A DNA stretch of 6,309 nucleotides from positions 1 to 6,309 of the forward strand of contig JAJYLM010000132.1 in assembly GCA_021787655.1 (NCBI GenBank), in the 5' to 3' direction. Origin of the DNA: a bacterium. Its GTDB lineage: Bacteria; JAMCPX01. Shown in pieces: positions 1-5,848 of this stretch (within the stretch, counting starts at the first letter, position 1; each line of letters begins with the position of its first letter). Below the pieces are notes generated by a model, which did no database searches, had not been told where the DNA came from, and saw only the letters and a program-made list of their open reading frames with translations. Position numbers and translations under genes: made by a program.

Positions 1-133
1 ATACGACCTTATGGGCATTGTTTTCGACGGGCATTCTGACCTCCGGAGGATACTCATGCCCGAAGATTGGGATGGATATCCTTTGCGCAAGGATTACGTG
101 TATCCAAAACAGTACCACACGTGGGACGTCTAA
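1..133 (+). CDS. nuoC: NADH-quinone oxidoreductase subunit C, 3' end only (partial)
   Basis: This is the last 43 codons of a gene entering from the left edge. The first complete codon is at position 2 and the TAA stop is at 131-133. The translation contains YDLMGIVFDGHSDLRRILMP, followed by EDWDGYPLRKDY, which is the highly conserved C-terminal signature of the 30 kDa subunit (NuoC / Nqo5 / NDUFS3). NuoC is a peripheral-arm scaffold subunit with no cofactor; it packs against NuoD and NuoI. After the conserved DY there is a short tail ending in WDV. The stop codon abuts the nuoD start codon and both genes are in the same frame, so here C and D are separate proteins, unlike the fused NuoCD of Escherichia coli. 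Identity is secure; the length and start cannot be seen. Confidence 0.95.
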   Translation, partial: YDLMGIVFDGHSDLRRILMPEDWDGYPLRKDYVYPKQYHTWDV

Positions 134-1252
134 ATGCCGGCAGCCGATGAAAGATTCATGCAGGTAAACATGGGGCCGCAGCACCCGAGTACCCACGGCG
201 TGCTCAGACTGCTGGTAAGCACGGACGGCGAGGTGCTCCGTGATGCGAGACCGTATATCGGCTATCTGCACCGCTCGCTCGAGAAGATAGCAGAGCGGGT
301 AACCTATCCGCAGTTTACTCCGTTCACGGACCGGCTCGATTATCTTGCCTCGATGAACTGCAATCTTGCCTACGCGATGACCGTGGAAAAACTTCTCAAT
401 ATCGAGATTCCGCGCAGGGCCCAGATACTGCGGGTCATCATGGCGGAGTTGAACAGGATATCCAGCCACCTCATCGCCTTTGGTTCGTTCTCTTCCGACA
501 TGGGAGCTTTTACACCGTTTTTGTTCGGCATCCGGGAGCGTGAATTCATCAATGATCTGTTCGAGATGACCTGCGGTTCGCGGTTGACCTATAATTACAT
601 ACGGATAGGCGGGGTCTCCCAGGACATCCCCGAAGGGTTTATCGGGAAGACCAGGGAATTCCTCGATTATTTTCCTGCAAAAATAAAAGAATACAACGAG
701 CTGCTCTCCTATAATGCAATTTTCATCAAACGGCTTGCCAACATCGCGGTGATCAGCACTCAGGATGCGCTGGATTACGGGGTCACAGGACCCAATCTCA
801 GGGCGTCCGGCATACCGTGGGATCTCAGGCGCAGCGAGCCGTACCTCATCTACAACGAGCTCGATTTCAATATACCCGTGGGCAAAGGCGAGGTTGGTAC
901 GGTCGGAGATGCATGGGACAGGTACATGATGCGGATTTACGAGATGGAGGAATCGTCAAGGATTATCAGGCAGTGTCTCGATATGCTCGCTCCCGGTGAT
1001 TACACGGCAAAGGTTTCGAAGGTCCTCAAGCCGCCCGCAGGAGAGGTTTATGTCCGTGCAGAGAACCCCCGCGGTGAACTCGGCTTTTATCTTGTCAGCG
1101 ACGGATCGACAAAACCGTACCGGTTGAAGATCAGGGCGCCGTCGTTTGCAAACCTCAGTATCATTCCAAAACTTGCACGGGGGGTCATGATAGCCGATCT
1201 GATAGCCATTATCGGCAGCATGGATATCATCCTTCCGGAGATTGACCGATGA
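134..1252 (+). CDS. nuoD: NADH-quinone oxidoreductase subunit D (49 kDa, quinone-site subunit)
   Basis: Complete 372-residue NuoD (Nqo4 / NDUFS2), the peripheral-arm subunit that forms much of the quinone-binding pocket and is related to the large subunit of NiFe hydrogenases. The signature GPQHPSTHG is at residues 14-22. His21 and Tyr70 (in TDRLDYLAS) are 49 residues apart, the same spacing as the quinone-head ligands His38 and Tyr87 of Thermus thermophilus Nqo4, so the site looks intact. GAFTPFLFGIRERE and TYNYIRIGGVSQD follow mid-protein, and the C-terminus GSMDIILPEIDR is the usual DxDR-type end. The protein is somewhat shorter than Thermus Nqo4 (about 409 aa); 17 of those residues are missing at the N-terminus. 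ATG134 is the first possible start because the preceding in-frame codon is the nuoC stop. Met9 and Met13 would cut into the conserved first strand. A weak GGGA at 123-126 could serve as ribosome binding site. The stop overlaps nuoH as ATGA. Confidence 0.97.
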   Translation: MPAADERFMQVNMGPQHPSTHGVLRLLVSTDGEVLRDARPYIGYLHRSLEKIAERVTYPQFTPFTDRLDYLASMNCNLAYAMTVEKLLNIEIPRRAQILRVIMAELNRISSHLIAFGSFSSDMGAFTPFLFGIREREFINDLFEMTCGSRLTYNYIRIGGVSQDIPEGFIGKTREFLDYFPAKIKEYNELLSYNAIFIKRLANIAVISTQDALDYGVTGPNLRASGIPWDLRRSEPYLIYNELDFNIPVGKGEVGTVGDAWDRYMMRIYEMEESSRIIRQCLDMLAPGDYTAKVSKVLKPPAGEVYVRAENPRGELGFYLVSDGSTKPYRLKIRAPSFANLSIIPKLARGVMIADLIAIIGSMDIILPEIDR

Positions 1253-2367
1253 CAGAACTTATCAGCCGCATTGTCGGAGGACTGAACACCCCTGTTTTTC
1301 TGACGAGGTTTCTTGTGACCGTCCTCATCATGCTCGTTTCCGGCGCGATCGTGCTCGGCATATCGCTGCTCTATGAAGGCCTGGCGACGTACGCAGAAAG
1401 AAAGGTCGCGGGCGATATCCAGGCCCGGATAGGGCCCAACAGGGTCGGTCCCTATGGACTGCTGCAGTTCGTGGCGGACGGCGTGAAGCTGCTGCTCAAG
1501 GAGGACATCATCCCCTTCTATGCGGATAAGTGGCTGTTCATCCTTGCACCATACATCGTTTTTACCGTATCGTTTGCAGCATTCGTTCCGCTCTCCTACA
1601 GCGATCATATCGCCGTGGCAAACCTGAATGTCGGTGTGTTGTACATCATCGCCATTTCTTCCGTCGTCTCCATGGCAATACTCATGGGTGCGTGGGGATC
1701 GAACAACAAATGGTCGTTGTTCGGCGGTATGCGTGCGGTTGCGCAGATTGTGAGTTATGAAATACCCATCGTTCTCTCACTGCTTGCGGCGATCATCCTG
1801 CCTGCGTCCATGAACATGCGCGACATTATCGTGTATCAGGGCGGCGGACTGGGTATCTTCCGGTGGCTGGTGTTTAACAACCCGTTCACGTTCCTTGCAT
1901 TCTTTGTCTATTTTATAGCAGCCATAGCAGAGGTCAACAGAACGCCGTTCGACATACCGGAGGCAGAATCGGAGATTGTGGCGGGATATCACACTGAGTA
2001 CACCGGTATGCGGTTTGCCTTTTTCTTTATGGCTGAATACGGCGATATGTTCGTGGTCAGCGCCATAGCGACGACGCTGTTTCTGGGAGGCTGGCACCTT
2101 CCGTTTATCGGCGGTATCTCGATGCCGCTCTGGCTTCGGGACGTGCTGCAGGTCGCTGTCTTTTTTATGAAGGTGTTCGTTCTGATCTATCTTATGATGT
2201 GGATCCGCTGGACGTTGCCGAGGCTGCGTGTCGATCAGCTTATGGAGTTGTGCTGGAAATACCTGACGCCGATTGCATTCTTCAATCTTATCGGTGCGAG
2301 TGTCTGGGTACTGCTGCTCCACGGCAGGGGTATCTATGACATTATCGCACGGATCATTGTGCACTGA
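1249..2367 (+). CDS. nuoH: NADH-quinone oxidoreductase subunit H (membrane quinone-chamber subunit)
   Basis: Complete 372-residue NuoH (Nqo8 / ND1), the membrane subunit that joins the peripheral arm to the pump arm and forms the entrance and lower part of the quinone chamber. Residues 48-89 carry the family signature YAERKVAGDIQARIGPNRVG, then FVADGVKLLLKED. The charged cytoplasmic loop NRTPFDIPEAESEIVAGYH begins at Asn230 and holds Asp235, Glu238, Glu240 and Glu242, followed by TEYTG (249-253). These acidic residues are thought to link quinone reduction to proton movement. WIRWTLPRLRVDQLM near the C-terminus is also typical. About eight or nine hydrophobic membrane segments are visible. It is longer than E. 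coli NuoH (about 325 aa), which is common outside the Proteobacteria. The ATG overlaps the nuoD stop (ATGA), and GGAG at 1237-1240 lies 8 nt upstream, favouring coupled translation. It follows nuoD directly, with no nuoEFG in between. Confidence 0.97.
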   Translation: MTELISRIVGGLNTPVFLTRFLVTVLIMLVSGAIVLGISLLYEGLATYAERKVAGDIQARIGPNRVGPYGLLQFVADGVKLLLKEDIIPFYADKWLFILAPYIVFTVSFAAFVPLSYSDHIAVANLNVGVLYIIAISSVVSMAILMGAWGSNNKWSLFGGMRAVAQIVSYEIPIVLSLLAAIILPASMNMRDIIVYQGGGLGIFRWLVFNNPFTFLAFFVYFIAAIAEVNRTPFDIPEAESEIVAGYHTEYTGMRFAFFFMAEYGDMFVVSAIATTLFLGGWHLPFIGGISMPLWLRDVLQVAVFFMKVFVLIYLMMWIRWTLPRLRVDQLMELCWKYLTPIAFFNLIGASVWVLLLHGRGIYDIIARIIVH

Positions 2368-2376
2368 GGGAGAAGG
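2366..2376 (+). promoter_or_regulatory. Ribosome binding site of nuoI
   Basis: The purine run GAGGGAGAAGG starts inside the nuoH TGA stop and ends just before ATG 2378. It decides the nuoI start. The same reading frame is open further upstream from an ATG at 2273 inside nuoH, but those extra 35 codons give cysteine- and serine-rich non-homologous sequence. The frame after 2378 begins with the normal NuoI N-terminus. Confidence 0.75.
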
Positions 2377-2377
2377 A

Positions 2378-2866
2378 ATGGCGGGCTACTTTAAAAAAAT
2401 GTTTACTGCTCTGAACTCTGTGCTGACCGGTATGGGGATTACCATCAAGTACGGCGTGAATCCAAAGGCGGAGGTTACGCAGCAGTATCCCGAAGTGAAG
2501 CGGGAACCGCCGGACAGGTTCAGGGGGAAATTGTTCGTCAATATCAACATCTGTACCGGTTGTACGGCATGTGCGCGGATCTGCCCTGTGGATGTCATAA
2601 CACTGAAGACCGTGCGCGACGAGAATAAAAAGCTCAGGCCTGTTATTTTCGACATCAATAATGCACGCTGCATTTACTGCGGTCTGTGCGTGGAAGCTTG
2701 CCCGGTCGATAATTGTCTTTACTTTGAGAAGAAGTACGAATTTTCAGCATACACAAAGGAAGACCTGATTTCCCACTTCGGCCTCGGTGAAGCGCAGTCC
2801 CCCGGGAAAAAGGCGGAAGAGAAGACGGCGGACGTCACAAAAGAACAGAAAGAGGCTGCACAATGA
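2378..2866 (+). CDS. nuoI: NADH-quinone oxidoreductase subunit I (2x[4Fe-4S] ferredoxin-like)
   Basis: Complete 162-residue NuoI (Nqo9 / NDUFS8), the peripheral-arm iron-sulfur subunit that carries clusters N6a and N6b and relays electrons toward N2 in NuoB. Two classical CxxCxxCxxxCP motifs are present: Cys59, 62, 65 and 69, and Cys98, 101, 104 and 108. In ferredoxin folds of this type the last cysteine of each motif serves the other cluster. The first 30 or so residues form the amphipathic helix that lies along the membrane. The region after the second motif (LYFEKKYEFSAYTKEDL) is standard NuoI. Residues 141-162 form a Lys/Glu/Ala-rich tail of low complexity. One additional cysteine, Cys113, lies just after the second motif. 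The start is ATG 2378, chosen from the strong ribosome binding site and from homology; an upstream in-frame ATG at 2273 within nuoH is rejected. The stop overlaps the nuoJ start as ATGA. Confidence 0.97.
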   Translation: MAGYFKKMFTALNSVLTGMGITIKYGVNPKAEVTQQYPEVKREPPDRFRGKLFVNINICTGCTACARICPVDVITLKTVRDENKKLRPVIFDINNARCIYCGLCVEACPVDNCLYFEKKYEFSAYTKEDLISHFGLGEAQSPGKKAEEKTADVTKEQKEAAQ

Positions 2867-3447
2867 GCGTAACTTCTTATACAATCCAGGCTGTTTTCTT
2901 TTATCTTTTTTCTGCCGTCATCATCGGTTCGGCGTTGATGGTCGTCCTTCTCAGGAACATCGTCAGGTCGGCGTTTGCATTGTTTTTCACCCTGTCCGGC
3001 GTTGCAGGCATCTACATTCTCCTCGGGGCCGATTTCGTCGGTGTGACCCAGGTGCTGATTTACATCGGCGGCGTTCTCATCCTGATCGTGTTCGGTGTGA
3101 TGCTCACCCACAACGTGTACAGCGTCGACATCTTCAACAAACTCGGGACACTGGTCATGGGGACAATCAGCGCGATCGTGACCTTCACCATCATTTACTA
3201 CTCCGTCAAGCCGGTGAACTGGCTGTTCATCGGTTTCAAGCCGGATCTGCCGACGGCACGGCCGATCGGCACACAACTGATGGGCACCTTTCTGCTCCCG
3301 TTCGAACTTGCCTCCATTCTCCTCGTTCTTGCGATGGTTGGTGCGGCGTACCTGATACGTTCAGAAGTCCGCGGGACAAGCCAGGCCGGTGCCGGAGACC
3401 CGGGGAATGAACAGCGGCAGGACACTGCCGGAAAGAAGGTACACTAA
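2863..3447 (+). CDS. nuoJ: NADH-quinone oxidoreductase subunit J (membrane subunit)
   Basis: Complete 194-residue NuoJ (Nqo10 / ND6), a five-helix membrane subunit between the quinone chamber and the antiporter-like pumps. Hydrophobic segments lie at roughly residues 8-30, 33-53, 61-82, 95-115 and 141-165. The third contains VTQVLIYIGGVLILIVFGVM (residues 61-80), the conserved helix whose tyrosine (Tyr67 here) and glycines form the pi-bulge that rotates during turnover in solved complex I structures. FELASILLVLAMVGAAYLIR (147-166) is the usual last helix. Residues 167-194 are a hydrophilic tail rich in Gly, Gln, Lys and Arg, with no motif I recognise. The ATG overlaps the nuoI stop (ATGA), and AGAGG at 2851-2855 lies 7 nt upstream, suggesting translational coupling. 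nuoK follows after 3 nt. Confidence 0.95.
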   Translation: MSVTSYTIQAVFFYLFSAVIIGSALMVVLLRNIVRSAFALFFTLSGVAGIYILLGADFVGVTQVLIYIGGVLILIVFGVMLTHNVYSVDIFNKLGTLVMGTISAIVTFTIIYYSVKPVNWLFIGFKPDLPTARPIGTQLMGTFLLPFELASILLVLAMVGAAYLIRSEVRGTSQAGAGDPGNEQRQDTAGKKVH

Positions 3448-3450
3448 ACA

Positions 3451-3765
3451 ATGCTTTCTCCCATATCGCTGCAGGATTATCTCATACTGTCCGGCCTTTT
3501 ATTTTCCATCGGTGTCTTTGGAGTTCTGACCCGGAAAAACGCAATTGCCGTGCTCATGGGTGTCGAGCTGATGCTCAATGCAGCGAATATCAACCTGGTT
3601 GCTTTCTCGAAGTTCATCGACCGGGGCATACAGGGACAGATTTTTGCCCTGTTTTCGATCGTCATAGCCGCGGCTGAGGTAGCGGTCGCTCTGGCGATCG
3701 TCATCGCTGTCTATAAAACGACACGGACCATAGATCTTGATAAAGAAGATTCGATGAAAGGGTAG
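3451..3765 (+). CDS. nuoK: NADH-quinone oxidoreductase subunit K (membrane subunit)
   Basis: Complete 104-residue NuoK (Nqo11 / ND4L), a three-helix subunit related to MrpC of Na+/H+ antiporters. The helices are at about residues 10-26, 30-53 and 62-88. Both membrane glutamates needed for pumping are present: Glu39 in VLMGVELMLNAANINLV and Glu76 in SIVIAAAEVAVALAIVIAVY. They correspond to Glu36 and Glu72 of E. coli NuoK. The length is normal (about 100 aa), with a short charged tail (DLDKEDSMKG) beyond the last helix. The start is ATG 3451, three bases after the nuoJ stop; AGAAGG at 3434-3439 is a rather distant ribosome binding site (11 nt). The gene is followed by the only sizeable spacer of the window. 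Confidence 0.97.
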   Translation: MLSPISLQDYLILSGLLFSIGVFGVLTRKNAIAVLMGVELMLNAANINLVAFSKFIDRGIQGQIFALFSIVIAAAEVAVALAIVIAVYKTTRTIDLDKEDSMKG

Positions 3766-3767
3766 GG

Positions 3768-3842
3768 ATGATGCAGACAGGAATCATTGAACATGACCGG
3801 ACTTTGGTGAACCGTCGCCCGGCAGGGAGAGCAGGCAGATGA
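3768..3842 (+). CDS. Possible 24-codon mini-ORF in the nuoK-nuoL spacer
   Basis: A short frame begins with two consecutive ATG codons (3768 and 3771), two bases after the nuoK stop, and runs to a TGA at 3840-3842. That TGA overlaps the nuoL ATG as ATGA, like the real nuoD/nuoH and nuoI/nuoJ junctions. AAAGGG at 3757-3762 lies 5 nt from the first ATG and 8 nt from the second, a plausible ribosome binding site. The peptide would start MMQTGIIEHD and end arginine-rich (RRPAGRAGR). I recognise no family, and it has no membrane segment or signal peptide. It could be a coupling cistron that carries ribosomes from nuoK to nuoL, or simply an open frame by chance in a 73-nt spacer. Nothing in the sequence proves translation. 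Confidence 0.25.
   Translation: MMQTGIIEHDRTLVNRRPAGRAGR
3824..3829 (+). promoter_or_regulatory. Ribosome binding site of nuoL
   Basis: AGGGAG lies 9 nt upstream of ATG 3839. It supports this start for nuoL. An in-frame TGA at 3794-3796 closes the frame upstream, and no ATG, GTG or TTG lies between them, so 3839 is the longest possible start. Confidence 0.55.
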
Positions 3843-5836
3843 TCGAACATATGATATGGATGATCCCCGTACTTCCGCTCACCGGTGCGATCATAAACCT
3901 GCTGATAGGAAAGAGACTGCCCCGCCGCGTCGTCGATAGTATTGCAGTCGGCTCGATTTCACTCTCATTCGTGCTGGCTGTCACCGCGTATTTTCATCTG
4001 ATATCCCTGCCGGCCGATCAGCGGCAATTTACCGATACGGTGTATACATGGATAGGGCTCGGGAGCTTTCAGGTCAATCTGGCATTCCTGATTGACCCGC
4101 TGTCTGCGGTCATGATCCTTATCGTCAGCGGCGTTGGTTCGGTCATACATCTGTATTCGGTCGGTTACATGCACGGCGACAAGCGCTACTCCCGTTATTT
4201 CGCATTCTTAAACCTGTTTGCCTTCGCAATGCTCTTACTGGTGTTGTCCAGCAGCATCCTGCTCATGTTCGTCGGGTGGGAGGGCGTCGGACTCTGTTCG
4301 TACCTGCTGATCGGATTCTGGTTTGAAAAGATCGAAAACGCACGGGCAGGAATGAAGGCCTTCGTGGTGAACAGGATCGGCGATTTCGGTTTCATTGCCG
4401 GCTTCCTGCTCCTGTTTACAACACTCGGTGTGAAGACCGGGATATGGTCTCTCGATTTCAGCGTTCTGAAATCGAATATCGCACTTGTTCCCGTGGCAGT
4501 TCTCACGGCAACCGGCATCATGCTCTTCGTCGGTGCTACCGGCAAGTCGGCCCAGATTCCACTCTATGTATGGCTCCCCGATGCAATGGCAGGTCCGACA
4601 CCGGTCAGTGCGCTGATACACGCTGCCACGATGGTCACCGCCGGTGTTTACATGATAGCCCGGATGAATTTCCTCTATGTCCTCGCACCGGACGCCCTGC
4701 GGGTCATTGCAATCGTCGGTGCTCTGACAGCATTCTTTGCGGCGACGATCGGCCTTGTCCAGAACGATATCAAGAAGGTACTCGCCTATTCGACCGTGAG
4801 CCAGCTCGGATACATGTTTATTGGCGTCGGGGTCGGTGCCTTCAGCGCAGGTATTTTCCATCTGATGACGCACGCCTTTTTTAAGGCGCTCCTGTTTCTC
4901 GGTTCCGGCAGCGTCATCCATGCGATGTCCGGAGAACAGGACATCCGGAAGATGGGAGGGCTCGCCAAAAAGCTCCCGGTAACCACCGCGACCTTCATTA
5001 TTGCTACCCTTGCCATAACCGGCGTTCCCGGGTTTGCAGGATTTTTCAGCAAGGACGATATTCTCTACAATGCGTACGTCAGCCCGTACGGCGGCACCTT
5101 TATCTGGCTGCTCGGTGTCCTGGGCGCGGTCCTTACGGCTTTCTATATGACGCGGCTCGTCCTGCTGACGTTCTACGGTAAACCGCGGATGGACCACCAC
5201 ACTGCTGAACACATTCATGAATCCCCGAAGACGATGACTGTTCCCCTTCTCATTCTGGCGGTCTTATCGGCTGCCGGCGGGTATATCGGCATGCCGGAAG
5301 TGTTCGGCGTGCATAATGTGTTCGCCCAATTCCTCGCACCCGTGTTCAATTCCGGATTTGCGGTGCCGGAAGGCTCGCATACACTGGAGTGGACGCTCAT
5401 GGGGGTATCGGTACTCGCGGCCTTCTCAGGGATCGGCGGCGCATACTATTTCTACGCCGTGAATACGGAGCTGCCGGCGCGGATGGCGCAGTCGTTCAGG
5501 ACGGCATACGCCTGGCTCCTGAACAAGTATTATGTCGATGAGTTTTATCTCAAGTACATCGTTGGCGGTGTCCTGAAGCTGAACACCATCCTGTCGCTGT
5601 TCGACGCCCGGATCATCGACGGTGCTGTCAATGGTGCTGCAAAACTCGGTAAAAAATTGTCTGATTTTGACGGCGCCTTCGACAGGATCGTGGTCGACGG
5701 TGCGGTCAATGCCGTCGGGGATGGCGTTGTGTCTGCGGGCGGCGTGCTCAGGAAGATACAAACGGGACTCGTACAAAACTACCTGATTTTTGCCATTCTT
5801 GGCCTGGCGCTGTTGCTTTCGTTTGTTTTATTATAG
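3839..5836 (+). CDS. nuoL: NADH-quinone oxidoreductase subunit L (antiporter-like proton pump)
   Basis: Complete 665-residue NuoL (Nqo12 / ND5), the distal antiporter-like pump of the membrane arm, homologous to MrpA. The N-terminal part (about residues 70-130) has IDPLSAVMILIVSGVGSVIH and leads into the pump core. The expected pumping residues are all visible: Glu148 (VGWEGVG), Asp182 (NRIGDFGF), Lys236 (GATGKSAQIPL), His261 (SALIHAATMVTAGVY), His341 and His345 with Lys349 (FHLMTHAFFKALLF), and Lys405 (GFFSKDDIL). They match E. coli NuoL Glu144, Asp178, Lys229, His254, His334/338, Lys342 and Lys399. The C-terminal part, about residues 560-640, would be the long lateral helix region (NKYYVDEFYLKYIVGG onward), with a final anchor helix at 647-665. 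The length exceeds E. coli NuoL (613 aa), mainly in this C-terminal part, which also holds a 26-residue repeat. The stop overlaps the nuoM ribosome binding site. Confidence 0.97.
   Translation: MIEHMIWMIPVLPLTGAIINLLIGKRLPRRVVDSIAVGSISLSFVLAVTAYFHLISLPADQRQFTDTVYTWIGLGSFQVNLAFLIDPLSAVMILIVSGVGSVIHLYSVGYMHGDKRYSRYFAFLNLFAFAMLLLVLSSSILLMFVGWEGVGLCSYLLIGFWFEKIENARAGMKAFVVNRIGDFGFIAGFLLLFTTLGVKTGIWSLDFSVLKSNIALVPVAVLTATGIMLFVGATGKSAQIPLYVWLPDAMAGPTPVSALIHAATMVTAGVYMIARMNFLYVLAPDALRVIAIVGALTAFFAATIGLVQNDIKKVLAYSTVSQLGYMFIGVGVGAFSAGIFHLMTHAFFKALLFLGSGSVIHAMSGEQDIRKMGGLAKKLPVTTATFIIATLAITGVPGFAGFFSKDDILYNAYVSPYGGTFIWLLGVLGAVLTAFYMTRLVLLTFYGKPRMDHHTAEHIHESPKTMTVPLLILAVLSAAGGYIGMPEVFGVHNVFAQFLAPVFNSGFAVPEGSHTLEWTLMGVSVLAAFSGIGGAYYFYAVNTELPARMAQSFRTAYAWLLNKYYVDEFYLKYIVGGVLKLNTILSLFDARIIDGAVNGAAKLGKKLSDFDGAFDRIVVDGAVNAVGDGVVSAGGVLRKIQTGLVQNYLIFAILGLALLLSFVLL
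5600..5710 (+). repeat. Imperfect repeat in the NuoL C-terminal region (26-residue period)
   Basis: NuoL residues 588-598 read FDARIIDGAVN and residues 614-624 read FDRIVVDGAVN, exactly 26 residues (78 nt) apart. The matching DNA is only partly identical, so the repeat is conserved at protein level and is not a recent DNA duplication. It lies in the stretch expected to include the end of the long lateral helix, just before the last membrane anchor. My recollection is that similar V(V/I)DGxVN repeats occur in other long NuoL proteins, so it is probably a family trait. Confidence 0.6.
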
Positions 5837-5840
5837 GAGG
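5835..5840 (+). promoter_or_regulatory. Ribosome binding site of nuoM
   Basis: A consensus AGGAGG lies 8 nt before ATG 5849, and its first two bases are the last two of the nuoL TAG stop. It is the best match to the Shine-Dalgarno consensus in the window. Ribosomes terminating nuoL would sit on this site, which suggests close coupling of the two pump subunits. Confidence 0.8.
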
Positions 5841-5848
5841 AAGAAGAG

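Noticed and set aside
1087..1608. Open frame of 173 codons on the minus strand across the nuoD-nuoH junction
   Set aside because: It is antisense to two conserved genes, has no ribosome binding site or family signature that I can see, and is best explained as a shadow frame.
2273..2377. Upstream in-frame extension of nuoI beginning inside nuoH
   Set aside because: The extra 35 residues do not resemble any NuoI N-terminus and overlap conserved nuoH codons. ATG 2378 has a strong ribosome binding site and the expected N-terminus.
2787..3410. Arginine- and histidine-rich open frame of 207 codons overlapping the nuoI end and nuoJ on the plus strand
   Set aside because: It is out of frame with clearly conserved nuoI and nuoJ, and its low-complexity Arg/His composition is typical of a shifted reading of membrane-protein codons.
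3787..3815. TTGAAC in the nuoK-nuoL spacer as a possible promoter -35 box
   Set aside because: There is no acceptable -10 hexamer at the right distance, and the surrounding operon is tightly packed, so an internal promoter is not supported.
3766..3838. Terminator or structured RNA in the nuoK-nuoL spacer
   Set aside because: I find only stems of three or so base pairs and no U-tract; nothing resembles an intrinsic terminator or a known riboswitch.
4235..5218. Long open frame of 327 codons on the minus strand inside nuoL
   Set aside because: It lies wholly opposite a well-conserved NuoL core. Its translation is strongly hydrophilic with no recognisable domain, as expected for the complement of a hydrophobic membrane gene.
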